Below, piece after piece: positions 8,553 through 16,521 of a DNA stretch of 64,000 nt; within the stretch, counting starts at the first letter, position 1, and every line of letters begins with the position of its first letter. Location: the NCBI GenBank assembly GCA_963519845.1, contig CAUQNX010000001.1, positions 310,001-374,000 of the forward strand, given 5' to 3'. Origin of the DNA: Moellerella sp963519845. GTDB taxonomy: Bacteria > Pseudomonadota > Gammaproteobacteria > Enterobacterales > Enterobacteriaceae. The notes beneath the pieces are model-generated. The model saw only the letters and a program-made list of their open reading frames with translations. It had not been told where the DNA came from and ran no database searches. The translations under genes and the position numbers were made by a program.

Positions 8553-10166
8553 CTATTTCATCTTAATCAAATCGCTCACTAATTTGAGATATTGGCTAAC
8601 ATCTATGTGCATAGGATCATTAACTGAGGAAGATTCTTGTTCGGTCATTCCATTGATTGAACTGGCTAATCCTTCTGCTTTTGCTTTTGACATATCTGCA
8701 TCATCTTCAACATCTTCAACATCTTCAACATCTGCAACATCTGCATCATCTTCAACATCTTCAACATCTTCAACATCTGCAACATCTGCAACATCTGCAA
8801 CATCTGCAACATCTGTAATTAATACATCATTAACCAATTTAGCTTGCCACTGATCAACCATAGAAGATATTTTGCTTTTTTCAGAAATACAAAAGATTTT
8901 GCTTTTTTCAGTAGAAATAAACTCATCAATATTATTTATTTTATCTTCTAAATTAATCAAATTTAGAGTCTTCTTATAACATTCATATACTTTAGCTAAT
9001 ATTTTTTCATCTAAAGACAAATTTTCTTGTTTTTTTTCATCTAAAGTCAATCTATTGCTAATAATCTCACTCTTTTTATCATGTAAGATCTGTAACTCAT
9101 TATATAATAGTTCTAATTTATTATTTGAACGATAAGAATAACCTCTTTGATTAAAAACATATCTATTTTTAATGTTAATTAAAATTCTTTTATCTATTTG
9201 TTTTAAATCGAAAAGTTTAACTTGATCATAAGAAGAAATAATCTCTTTGTTTTCAATAAAAGAAAAATCATCTTTATCCCTTATGCTTAACTTTATAAAC
9301 TCATTAGTTTTATTATATGAAACACTTAATTCGTTGCTAATATTTTTAACTTTATAACTATAAAGTGCCTTTTGTCTGTTTTTATCTATAAACTTCTTCA
9401 TATTAAAAGATAAATATTCATCTGGATTTAGTTTCTTTATTTTTTTTATTTGCTTATTTAGTTTTAACTTATTTTCTTCTAGTTTTTTTTCTAGTTCCTC
9501 TTCTGGTTTTTTATATTCATTCTCTTTTTTTGAATTAACTGAAATAATTTTTTTAATTACCACATCTATATCTTCAAACGTCTCCTTTATATTTTTTGTT
9601 AAAGGGTTTATTTCACCATCAAATAAATTTTTAGATACTAAATATATAATGTCAACTTTCGCTTTTTTTTCTTTTGCTTTCAATTTATCTATTATACTGG
9701 GGTTATCAACTATACTTTTACTCTGCTCTTTAACAATGTTACAACATTCATTATAGTTGTTTTTTGTAAAAAAAGGATCTAATGCTTTAAAATAAGATTC
9801 CAAGCTATCTTTTAGCTTTAATTCATCAGGTTTATTTTTTATATAATCATTAATAAAATCAGTCTTAAGAATAGTTATATCCGCGTATATACCATAAACC
9901 TTCATAGATAGCGTATTAATTTCATCAAGATCACTTGTATTTTTATTTTTCAAGTTACGATAAGCATTACTGGCTAATTCCATTTTAGGAACCATATCAT
10001 AATATTCCTTAATTTTAAGCAATATTTTATTTATATTTAAATATATTTCTTGATGTTTACTGACATTTTCTAATACATCATTTGTTTTATAATCATTGTC
10101 CATAATAAAATAATCCATTAATAATTTATTGAAATTAAGATTGCTTATAGCTTCAGTGAATAACAT
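8553..10166 (-). CDS. Unrecognised AT-rich coiled-coil protein with acidic D-V-A/E repeats
   Basis: I do not recognise this 537-residue protein. It is hydrophilic and rich in Lys, Asn, Ile and Asp, with no signal peptide or membrane helix that I can see. Residues 217-247 are a charged stretch likely to form a coiled coil. Residues 451-489 are an acidic tripeptide repeat (DVA/DVE) encoded by a 9-bp DNA repeat. The C-terminal 48 residues end in LKLVSDLIKMK. Base composition is far more AT-rich than its neighbours, which suggests horizontal origin. The start is uncertain: ATG codons at 10166, 10118 and 10103 all lack a strong ribosome binding site. It stands alone at a synteny break between rlmD and mtn. 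A secreted or effector-like role would fit composition and isolation but is speculation. Confidence 0.75.
   Translation of the reverse strand: MLFTEAISNLNFNKLLMDYFIMDNDYKTNDVLENVSKHQEIYLNINKILLKIKEYYDMVPKMELASNAYRNLKNKNTSDLDEINTLSMKVYGIYADITILKTDFINDYIKNKPDELKLKDSLESYFKALDPFFTKNNYNECCNIVKEQSKSIVDNPSIIDKLKAKEKKAKVDIIYLVSKNLFDGEINPLTKNIKETFEDIDVVIKKIISVNSKKENEYKKPEEELEKKLEENKLKLNKQIKKIKKLNPDEYLSFNMKKFIDKNRQKALYSYKVKNISNELSVSYNKTNEFIKLSIRDKDDFSFIENKEIISSYDQVKLFDLKQIDKRILINIKNRYVFNQRGYSYRSNNKLELLYNELQILHDKKSEIISNRLTLDEKKQENLSLDEKILAKVYECYKKTLNLINLEDKINNIDEFISTEKSKIFCISEKSKISSMVDQWQAKLVNDVLITDVADVADVADVADVEDVEDVEDDADVADVEDVEDVEDDADMSKAKAEGLASSINGMTEQESSSVNDPMHIDVSQYLKLVSDLIKMK
8701..8817 (-). repeat. 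9-bp tandem repeat with 45-bp higher-order unit
   Basis: Thirteen consecutive 9-bp units encode Asp-Val-Ala or Asp-Val-Glu (with Asp-Asp-Ala at unit joins). A 45-bp block is repeated exactly twice, at 8701-8745 and 8746-8790, followed by three further 9-bp units. Because the period is a multiple of three, slippage would change protein length without a frameshift. Confidence 0.95.
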
Positions 10167-10811
10167 ATTGAAATTTACTTTACTGCATTTTCAGTTTTTA
10201 GATTTATTGCAAACATAAACAAATGCCATTATTTCCCCTTGAGTTAATTACATTTGATAACTCATTTCCTTCTAATGGTTATGTTAATTTCAAATAACAC
10301 CATCTTTATAAGAGTGCCACTTTAAATATATTATTTAATCTAACCACACTTAATAATTTGAAAATGAAATCCAGCGCTAAAGAACAACTAGATATTACTG
10401 AAAACTTTAATTAAATGCTATTAATATTTAGTTGGAATAATGATAAATCCAACTATAATACTGATTATCATACAAATAAATCGAAGTGACAATTAACTTT
10501 AGAAACAATATATACTTTTATTTTATATCAATAAACTCATTAATATAAAATACTATAGTCTATTGAGGAATTAAAAAGTAATTTCTATTAGCTTAACGTA
10601 TGATAAATAGAACGCTGTTAAAACATTTATTAAATATACTATTTCAAATGCACAGCTAGCTTTACTACTTAGAGTATATTGAATGCATTAATCGGCTCTG
10701 TCACTTATACATCGCCTGAAACAGTCATAAATTCTGCACAAACAACTTTTCAGTGCTACACTTATTCCATCTAATACAAAAGTCTAATTAATCAACAGCG
10801 AGCATGACAGA
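10167..10811. other. Long AT-rich spacer between the unknown gene and mtn
   Basis: This 645-base stretch separates two divergently transcribed genes and must hold both promoters. It is very AT-rich with many TATAAT-like words, so no single promoter stands out. Near mtn, ctacactt about 55 bases before the ATG could be a -10 region. One 16-codon open frame (ATG at 10365) lacks a ribosome binding site. I see no RNA gene. Confidence 0.5.
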
Positions 10812-11507
10812 ATGAAAGTAGGTATCATAGGTGCAATGGAGCAGGAAGTTGCCATCCTGCGCGATCAAATCGTTGACTGCCAAACACGCATTCGCGGTGG
10901 CTGTGAAATCTATACAGGCAAAATCAATGGTATTGAGGTTGCTCTGTTAAAATCTGGAATTGGTAAAGTAGCGGCGGCTATTGGCACAACACTACTGATC
11001 GAACATGAACAACCTGATTTTGTTATCAACACAGGCTCTGCGGGGGGTTTAGATCCACAACTTAATGTTGGGGATATTGTGGTTTCAACCGAAGTCCGCT
11101 ATCACGATGTGGATGTTACCGCTTTTGGTTATGAGCCAGGTCAGATGGCACAGTGCCCACCCGCTTTTATTGCCGATGAAAAATTAATTAGTCTTGCTGA
11201 AAATTGCATTAACCAATTAGCACTCAATGCGGTTCGTGGCCTGATTTGCAGTGGTGACGCCTTTATTAACGGCGCTGAACCATTAGCCCGTATCCGAGCT
11301 ACATTTCCTCAAGTATCCGCCGTTGAAATGGAAGCCGCTGCTATTGCTCATACTTGCTACCAATTTGGCGTACCTTTTGTTGTAGTTAGAGCTATCTCAG
11401 ATGTGGCAGATAAAGAGTCGCATACCAGCTTTGATGAGTTTTTACCCGTTGCAGCAAAACAATCTTCACTGATGATCGGCGCAATACTGACGGAGCTAAC
11501 TAAATAA
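10812..11507 (+). CDS. mtn: 5'-methylthioadenosine/S-adenosylhomocysteine nucleosidase
   Basis: Mtn (Pfs) cleaves adenine from methylthioadenosine, S-adenosylhomocysteine and 5'-deoxyadenosine, serving methionine salvage, methyl recycling and autoinducer-2 formation. The 231-residue protein matches the E. coli length of 232. Family residues are in place: Glu in GAMEQEV near 12, VEMEA near 174 and the catalytic Asp in ISDVAD near 197. The NTGSAGGL phosphorylase-fold loop is present. The ribosome binding site is weak. btuF follows on the same strand, but 127 bases away and after a structured spacer, whereas in E. coli the two are tightly linked. Confidence 0.97.
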   Translation: MKVGIIGAMEQEVAILRDQIVDCQTRIRGGCEIYTGKINGIEVALLKSGIGKVAAAIGTTLLIEHEQPDFVINTGSAGGLDPQLNVGDIVVSTEVRYHDVDVTAFGYEPGQMAQCPPAFIADEKLISLAENCINQLALNAVRGLICSGDAFINGAEPLARIRATFPQVSAVEMEAAAIAHTCYQFGVPFVVVRAISDVADKESHTSFDEFLPVAAKQSSLMIGAILTELTK

Positions 11508-11526
11508 TCATCGAGTTTAAGCATAC

Positions 11527-11591
11527 ACAGCATAAATAATCCATTACTGGCGCCTTAAAATTGATAAGGAAACGCGGGTTATTTATGCTGT
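11527..11591 (+). other. Structured spacer between mtn and btuF (large hairpin)
   Basis: A perfect 13-bp inverted repeat (11527-11539 with 11579-11591) encloses a 39-base segment. That segment can form its own stem, cctta/taagg backed by gcg/cgc. The 3' arm is followed only by TTTGAT, so it is a weak intrinsic terminator at best. It may be an mRNA-stabilising or regulatory RNA structure. Confidence 0.55.
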
Positions 11592-11634
11592 TTGATATTG
11601 CTCTATCTACTATTAATAAGCTAACAATTCTACA

Positions 11635-12495
11635 ATGATTCGACACCCCTACGCACTATTGTGTAATTTGCTGTTATCTCTCAGCCTATTTTTAGCTCAT
11701 CCAGCCCTAGCTGAGGTTAAACAACGCGTCATCAGCTTATCGCCTGCCAATACCGAGCTAGCCTATGCTGCTGGATTAGGCGATAACTTAATTGCGGTCA
11801 GTGCCTTTTCAGATTATCCCGCCGAAGCCGCAAAACTTGAACAAGTCGCTGATTGGCAAGGTATTAATCTAGAACGTATTATCGCCCTGAAACCTGATCT
11901 TATTTTAGCTTGGCGAGGTGGAAATCCACAGCGCCCGTTAGATCAAATCGCCACATTAGGTATTCCGGTGATCTATTTTGATCCCACTTCGATTGAAGAT
12001 ATTATTAAAGCGATTGATATTTTGGCTGAATACAGCTCTCAGCCCAATATAGCCGCACAATCAGTGGAGCGATTATCGCAACAATATGCAGCATTGAAAG
12101 GGAGCTACCAAGATAAGAATAAAAAACAAAAAGCCGTTTTTATTCAACTCAGTACCCAACCTCTGTTTACCGTAGGTGGTGATACTCTGCAAAATGAAGT
12201 GGTTAGTCTGTGTGGGGGAAGAAATATCTTTGCCGAGAGTAAAATTCCTTGGCCGCAAGTCAGTCGCGAACAAGTATTGATTAGGAAACCCGCGGTGATT
12301 ATCGTTGGGGGAGAAGGGGATGAAAAGAAAACCATTGAACAATATTGGCAACCACAGCTATCTGTGCCTGTGATCCAGTTAAATGCCGATCTCTTTCATC
12401 GACCTGGGCCACGAATTTTGTTAGCCGCTGAACAATTATGTAAACAACTTAATGATCAATCTGACGCAAAAAACAGCCTTATAGCCGCACAATAA
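11635..12495 (+). CDS. btuF: Vitamin B12 ABC transporter, periplasmic binding protein
   Basis: BtuF binds cobalamin in the periplasm and delivers it to the BtuCD transporter. Residues 1-26 form a signal peptide ending AHPALA. The mature part has the class III binding-protein pattern with RVISLSPANTELAYAAG at the start, GLGDNLIAVSAFSDYPAEA, and a C-terminal lobe with VPVIQLNADLFHRPGPR. The 286-residue length is slightly above the 266 of E. coli. There is no cobalamin riboswitch motif upstream. btuC and btuD are not in the window. A bidirectional terminator follows immediately. Confidence 0.93.
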   Translation: MIRHPYALLCNLLLSLSLFLAHPALAEVKQRVISLSPANTELAYAAGLGDNLIAVSAFSDYPAEAAKLEQVADWQGINLERIIALKPDLILAWRGGNPQRPLDQIATLGIPVIYFDPTSIEDIIKAIDILAEYSSQPNIAAQSVERLSQQYAALKGSYQDKNKKQKAVFIQLSTQPLFTVGGDTLQNEVVSLCGGRNIFAESKIPWPQVSREQVLIRKPAVIIVGGEGDEKKTIEQYWQPQLSVPVIQLNADLFHRPGPRILLAAEQLCKQLNDQSDAKNSLIAAQ

Positions 12496-12499
12496 CAAT

Positions 12500-12526
12500 A
12501 AAAAGGGGAATTGAACTCCCCTTTTT
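12500..12526. terminator. Bidirectional terminator between btuF and erpA
   Basis: A 10-bp stem of five A-T pairs, four G-C pairs and one A-T pair (12500-12509 with 12517-12526) encloses a seven-base loop, with A and T tracts on the two flanks. It serves convergent btuF and erpA. Confidence 0.9.
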
Positions 12527-12541
12527 ATCGAAATTTATTTA

Positions 12542-12886
12542 TCAAACGCTAAAAGAAGATCCGCAGCCGCAGGTCGATGTTGCGTTCGGATTAGTCACGA
12601 TAAAACGTGAACCTTCCAATCCTTCGGTATAGTCAACACTTCCACCCACAAGATACTGTAAACTCATAGGGTCGACGACCAGCTCAACACCTTGTTTCTC
12701 AATCGTCATATCGCCATCATTGACTTGATCATCAAAGGTAAAACCATATTGGAAGCCACTGCAACCTCCGCCAGTGATATAGACTCGCAGGCGCAGATTC
12801 GGATTTTCTTCATCAGCAACTAAGTTTTTAACTTTACTGGCTGCTGCATCAGTAAATTTCAACGGCAATGTTGCATCGTCACTCAT
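12542..12886 (-). CDS. erpA: Iron-sulfur cluster insertion protein (A-type carrier)
   Basis: ErpA is an A-type carrier that delivers [4Fe-4S] clusters to targets such as IspG/IspH and respiratory enzymes. The 114-residue protein has the three cluster-binding cysteines at C42 (GGGCSGF) and C106/C108 (TCGCGSSFSV), exactly as in E. coli. GGAG precedes the ATG. It is transcribed alone, divergent from hemL and convergent with btuF. Two ACCGGT hexamers one base apart (12900-12912) lie directly upstream in its leader. Confidence 0.97.
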   Translation of the reverse strand: MSDDATLPLKFTDAAASKVKNLVADEENPNLRLRVYITGGGCSGFQYGFTFDDQVNDGDMTIEKQGVELVVDPMSLQYLVGGSVDYTEGLEGSRFIVTNPNATSTCGCGSSFSV

Positions 12887-13048
12887 TTCATTACTCCAAA
12901 CCGGTAACCGGTAATCTCATTCAGTTGCTATCAAGGCATAACTTGATCGATCTAACAATTATCTAATAGCTTAGCTATTCCTACAAGTATTGTTAGTCAT
13001 TAAGGCACATTTTAAAAACAGATGTGTGGATTATTTGGATTAACCTGC

Positions 13049-13084
13049 TCGGTGCTTTAGAATGGCGCTATTCTAAAGCACCGA
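13049..13084 (+). promoter_or_regulatory. Perfect 15-bp hairpin in the hemL leader
   Basis: Arms 13049-13063 and 13070-13084 are exactly complementary over 15 bp with a six-base loop. On the hemL strand the hairpin is followed by ATTTGTGATTTTTT and then the AGGAGC ribosome binding site, so it has the shape of an intrinsic terminator or attenuator inside the leader. It could also terminate a transcript entering from upstream. Confidence 0.7.
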
Positions 13085-13110
13085 ATTTGTGATTTTTTCA
13101 GGAGCCCTGC

Positions 13111-14397
13111 ATGAGCCATTCTCAAACACTTTACGACAAAGCACAACAACTTATCCCTGGTGGCGTTAACTCTCCGGTCCGAGCCTTCAATGGTGTTGGC
13201 GGCACCCCGCTATTTATCGAGCGCGCAGATGGTGCTTATATCTTTGATGTTGATGGAAAAGCCTATATCGACTATGTGGGATCATGGGGTCCTATGGTGC
13301 TGGGTCACAACCACCCTTCGGTGCGTAATGCGGTGATCAAAGCAGTCAATAAAGGATTAAGTTTCGGCGCCCCCACAGCGGCTGAAGTGCAAATGGCTGA
13401 ATTAGTTTGTGAATTAATTCCCTCCATCGATATGATCCGCATGGTGAACTCGGGAACTGAAGCTACCATGAGCGCGATCCGCTTAGCCCGTGGTTTTACC
13501 CTGCGCGATAAAATTATTAAATTTGAAGGTTGTTACCATGGTCACGCCGATTGTCTGTTAGTTAAAGCTGGCTCAGGCGCACTCACTATGGGTGAACCTA
13601 ACTCCCCAGGCGTACCTGAAGATTTTGTCAAACACACTTTAACCTGCACCTATAATGATCTGGCTTCTGTTCGTCAGGCATTTGAAAATTATCCGCAGGA
13701 AATTGCCTGTATTATTGTAGAACCAGTCGCGGGCAATATGAACTGTGTGTTGCCAACTGCTGAATTTTTACCGGGCCTGCGCGCACTCTGCGACGAATTT
13801 GGTGCTCTGTTAATTATCGATGAAGTGATGACTGGATTCCGCGTTGCACTAGGTGGCGCTCAAGATCTCTATAATGTTGTACCTGATCTCACTTGCCTCG
13901 GTAAAATTATCGGCGGTGGTATGCCAGTCGGTGCTTTCGGTGGTCGTCATGAGGTGATGGAAAAACTAGCTCCTATTGGCCCAGTCTATCAAGCGGGAAC
14001 CTTGTCAGGTAACCCAGTGGCGATGGCGGCGGGTCTAGCTTGCCTCAACGAAGTGGCTCAACCCGGGGTTCACTCACGCTTAACAGAGTTAACTGAAAAG
14101 TTGGCTTCAGGACTTAAAAAAGCAGCCAAAGCAGAAGGTATTCCGCTGGTCGTCAACCATGTAGGCGGCATGTTTGGTATCTTCTTTACTGATTCAGCGA
14201 GTGTGACCTGCTTCCAAGATGTGATGAAATGCGATACCGAGCGATTTAAAAAGTTCTTCCATCTGATGCTGCAACAAGATGTTTATCTAGCACCTTCTGC
14301 CTTTGAAGCTGGATTTATGTCCATTGCTCATAGTGATGAAGATATTGAGAAAACCATTACTGCTGCGCGCGTCGCTTTTGCTGAATTAGCGAAATAA
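13111..14397 (+). CDS. hemL: Glutamate-1-semialdehyde 2,1-aminomutase
   Basis: HemL converts glutamate 1-semialdehyde to 5-aminolevulinate in the C5 route to haem, using pyridoxal phosphate. The 428-residue protein is close to the 426 of E. coli. The Schiff-base lysine is K265 in CLGKIIGGGMPVGAFGG, and the class III aminotransferase IIDEVMTGFR lies upstream. AGGAGC lies seven bases before the ATG. It is a single gene here. In E. coli the fhu operon lies next to hemL, whereas here a sugar-acid island follows. Confidence 0.98.
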   Translation: MSHSQTLYDKAQQLIPGGVNSPVRAFNGVGGTPLFIERADGAYIFDVDGKAYIDYVGSWGPMVLGHNHPSVRNAVIKAVNKGLSFGAPTAAEVQMAELVCELIPSIDMIRMVNSGTEATMSAIRLARGFTLRDKIIKFEGCYHGHADCLLVKAGSGALTMGEPNSPGVPEDFVKHTLTCTYNDLASVRQAFENYPQEIACIIVEPVAGNMNCVLPTAEFLPGLRALCDEFGALLIIDEVMTGFRVALGGAQDLYNVVPDLTCLGKIIGGGMPVGAFGGRHEVMEKLAPIGPVYQAGTLSGNPVAMAAGLACLNEVAQPGVHSRLTELTEKLASGLKKAAKAEGIPLVVNHVGGMFGIFFTDSASVTCFQDVMKCDTERFKKFFHLMLQQDVYLAPSAFEAGFMSIAHSDEDIEKTITAARVAFAELAK

Positions 14398-14425
14398 GCC
14401 TTTTTAATCGCTCAATAAGTGAATC

Positions 14426-14463
14426 TGGCGATGAACCCCCGTGTTAGATGAGGGTCATCGCCA
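14426..14463. terminator. Hairpin between convergent hemL and the SorC-type regulator
   Basis: A 12-bp stem with one bulged A (14426-14438 with 14452-14463) sits in the 72-base convergent gap. Neither flank has a U run, so termination efficiency is uncertain. Confidence 0.5.
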
Positions 14464-14469
14464 ATATGG

Positions 14470-15441
14470 TTAAGATTCTGACGCCGCCCGCGCTAAGTTA
14501 ATCACCGTACGTGCATTAGCAGCGCTTGTCGCGAGCACATCAATAACGCCAGTACGCAAAGCACCGAGAATAGCGGTTGTTTTGGTATTTTCAGAAGCGA
14601 TAGCAATAACACAGGGAATTTGGCGTAACTGCTCTAAACTCAAACCAATAACCCGATCATTCATCACCGTATCTACCGTTTGTCCTTGAATATCAAAGAA
14701 ACTGTAACCAGCAATATCTCCTACCGCCCCTTGCTCTTGACGCGCGGAAATGATCTCTTGTGGTGTAAACCATCCGAGTTGCACCATAAAACTATTTTCA
14801 TTCATATCGCCTAAACCAATCAAGGCAACATCGGCTCGGCTGGCCTGTTCTAAGGTAGCTTTGATCAAGCGATTTTGCATAAATGCCTGACGCAGCTCGG
14901 GGGTTTCAATATAAGCAGGCGCATACAGGGTTTCATTATAGCCATTAAATTTGCGCGCTAGATTCCGGCTAATTTGATCAGAGTCAATCAGTTGACCATC
15001 ACGTTTAGTGCCGCCAATTCCGCAGATAAATCGGCAAGAGCGTTCTGGGAAAACACCTACATGATTAGCAACAGCCGCGACATTACGCCCTTGCCCAACG
15101 GTTACGGTCATATCATTTTTTAAAATACCCGCTAAGTAGTTACTCACTAAGGCGGCGACTTGCTGACGCTGTTCATCTTCATCATGATGATCAAGGGCAA
15201 TCAATACTCGTTTGATACCAAAACTTTGAATAAACTGTTGTTCCATTTGCGAACTAAATACTGGGTGGTACTTAACATTTATCTCAACGATCCCTTCTGA
15301 GCGTGCTTTTTTTAGCAAACGCCCAACTTTGACACGGGAGATGCCAAACCTTTTAGCAATTTCTTCTTGCGTCTGCTCTTGCTCATAATAGGCAATGGCA
15401 ATTTCAGTTAAGCTCTCATAATCCGAGTTATTTCCACTCAT
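14470..15441 (-). CDS. SorC-family sugar-sensing transcriptional regulator
   Basis: The 323-residue protein has an N-terminal helix-turn-helix (QTQEEIAKRFGISRVKVGRLL, about residues 24-44) and a C-terminal SorC-type sugar-phosphate-binding domain (about 60-318). Motifs include TVGQGRNVAAV, a glycine-rich ICGIGGTKR and VALIGLGDM. Members such as SorC, DeoR-like EryD and LsrR respond to phosphorylated sugars; EryD of Brucella represses the erythritol operon. It is transcribed with the downstream-facing TIM-barrel isomerase gene and divergently from pdxA2, so it probably controls both arms from 16272-16521. The effector is unknown; a tetrulose phosphate would fit the neighbours. Confidence 0.9.
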   Translation of the reverse strand: MSGNNSDYESLTEIAIAYYEQEQTQEEIAKRFGISRVKVGRLLKKARSEGIVEINVKYHPVFSSQMEQQFIQSFGIKRVLIALDHHDEDEQRQQVAALVSNYLAGILKNDMTVTVGQGRNVAAVANHVGVFPERSCRFICGIGGTKRDGQLIDSDQISRNLARKFNGYNETLYAPAYIETPELRQAFMQNRLIKATLEQASRADVALIGLGDMNENSFMVQLGWFTPQEIISARQEQGAVGDIAGYSFFDIQGQTVDTVMNDRVIGLSLEQLRQIPCVIAIASENTKTTAILGALRTGVIDVLATSAANARTVINLARAASES

Positions 15442-15476
15442 TATTTAATTTACCTTTTCAAAACTAAGCGGGATAT

Positions 15477-16271
15477 TTAGGCGATTTTATCAATATTCTC
15501 AGCGATAAGTTGAATTAATGCGCTATATCCTTCCGCACTCCAAGCTGCACGACCAATAAACAGCCCATCAATATCCTGCTGACACAGGAGCTCCACTGCA
15601 TTGCTTGGATTCACACTACCACCATATAGCAGGGTTATTTTAAGTCCAATCTCTTTGCCAAAACGCTCACATAGCGCTTCTCGTAACACAAGGTGAATAG
15701 CTTGTGCTTCTTGAGCTGTAGCTGGCACTCCATGTTCACCAATCGCCCAAATTGGCTCATAGGCAACAATCATTTGTAACGCCTGCTGTTCATCAAGATC
15801 ATAGAGTGCAATTTTCATCTGTCTAATCACGCTTTCACTCGATACTCCCCACTGTTTTTCATCGGCGCTATCACCAATACAAATCAGAGGTCTTAATCCA
15901 TGGGCCAGTGCGGTATGGACTTTCTTATTTATTGTTGCATCTGTTTCATTAAAGGCGTTACGACGTTCAGAGTGGCCGAGTTCAACCAGTGTAGCACCCG
16001 TTTCTGCGATCATACTGGCAGAGATCTCTCCAGTCCATGCGCCTTGTTCAGCAAAATGCATATTTTGTGCGCCAACAAGCACATCTAATTGATGCTGCTT
16101 TAAATATTCGCTTACTGGATGGATTGCGGTAAAAGGCGGAATAAGAAAAGCTTGTATTGATGGGTGTAAAACTTCTGGTAGACGCTCGCTAAGCTCTCGG
16201 CAATAGTTCATTGCTTCAGATAATGGTTTATTCATTTTCCAGCTGGTGCCAATCATAATTTTTTTCATCAT
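15477..16271 (-). CDS. Triose-phosphate isomerase family protein, EryH/LerI-like
   Basis: The 264-residue protein is a TIM-barrel isomerase with catalytic Lys12 (SWKMN), His100 (ELGHSERR) and Glu172 (AYEPIWAIGE), plus the phosphate-binding YGGSVNP and GLFIGRAAW. The usual Asn of GNWKMN is replaced: the sequence is IGTSWKMN. From memory, IGTSWKMNK and IPPFTAI are hallmarks of Brucella EryH (TpiA2) and LerI, which isomerise L-erythrulose 1-phosphate to D-erythrulose 4-phosphate. A second role on dihydroxyacetone phosphate is possible, since PdxA2 nearby should produce it. ATG codons at 16271 and 16268 are equally plausible, with AAGAGAAGAGA upstream. It precedes the SorC-type regulator gene, probably in one transcript. 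Confidence 0.85.
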   Translation of the reverse strand: MMKKIMIGTSWKMNKPLSEAMNYCRELSERLPEVLHPSIQAFLIPPFTAIHPVSEYLKQHQLDVLVGAQNMHFAEQGAWTGEISASMIAETGATLVELGHSERRNAFNETDATINKKVHTALAHGLRPLICIGDSADEKQWGVSSESVIRQMKIALYDLDEQQALQMIVAYEPIWAIGEHGVPATAQEAQAIHLVLREALCERFGKEIGLKITLLYGGSVNPSNAVELLCQQDIDGLFIGRAAWSAEGYSALIQLIAENIDKIA

Positions 16272-16417
16272 TCTCTTCTCTTATTCAAATCCAGTTTTGC
16301 ACGCTAATTGCGCAATGCTCGCAATGTGATGAGTAACCACAGACTGAACTCTTTATCCATCGATGTACATATGATAGATCACATTTCTGACTATTAATAA
16401 TTTTAAAAGCCAATATG

Positions 16418-16433
16418 CGTGACTTTCATCACA
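16418..16433. promoter_or_regulatory. CRP-type site in the pdxA2 / isomerase divergent promoter
   Basis: CGTGA-N6-TCACA differs from the CRP consensus TGTGA-N6-TCACA at one core position. It lies 88 bases before the pdxA2 ATG, where a cAMP-CRP activator of a catabolic operon would be expected. Confidence 0.55.
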
Positions 16434-16465
16434 TCAATGAATAAAAACATAGGATAGATTTATGC

Positions 16466-16495
16466 TCATATGAACAACGAAGATCATATGAACAA
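16466..16495. promoter_or_regulatory. Direct repeats, candidate operator for the SorC-type regulator
   Basis: The 12-mer tcatatgaacaa occurs twice on the plus strand, at 16466-16477 and 16484-16495, an 18-bp spacing. Each copy contains the palindrome CATATG, and a third CATATGA lies near 16368. They sit just upstream of the pdxA2 ribosome binding site. Confidence 0.5.
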
Positions 16496-16521
16496 AAATA
16501 AAATTACACAGAGAGGCTCTT

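Noticed and set aside
8701..8817. Repeat block considered as a CRISPR-like array
   Set aside because: Units are contiguous 9-mers in a coding frame, with no spacers and no cas genes.
8482..8853. Plus-strand open frame rich in Ser/Thr repeats
   Set aside because: It is the antisense reading of the D-V-A/E repeat of the minus-strand gene; no ribosome binding site and no independent support.
10365..10415. 16-codon frame upstream of mtn
   Set aside because: No ribosome binding site and AT-rich context; expected by chance.
12900..12912. ACCGGT pair in the erpA leader as an IscR site
   Set aside because: It does not resemble the IscR consensus I know, and two adjacent self-palindromes can occur by chance.
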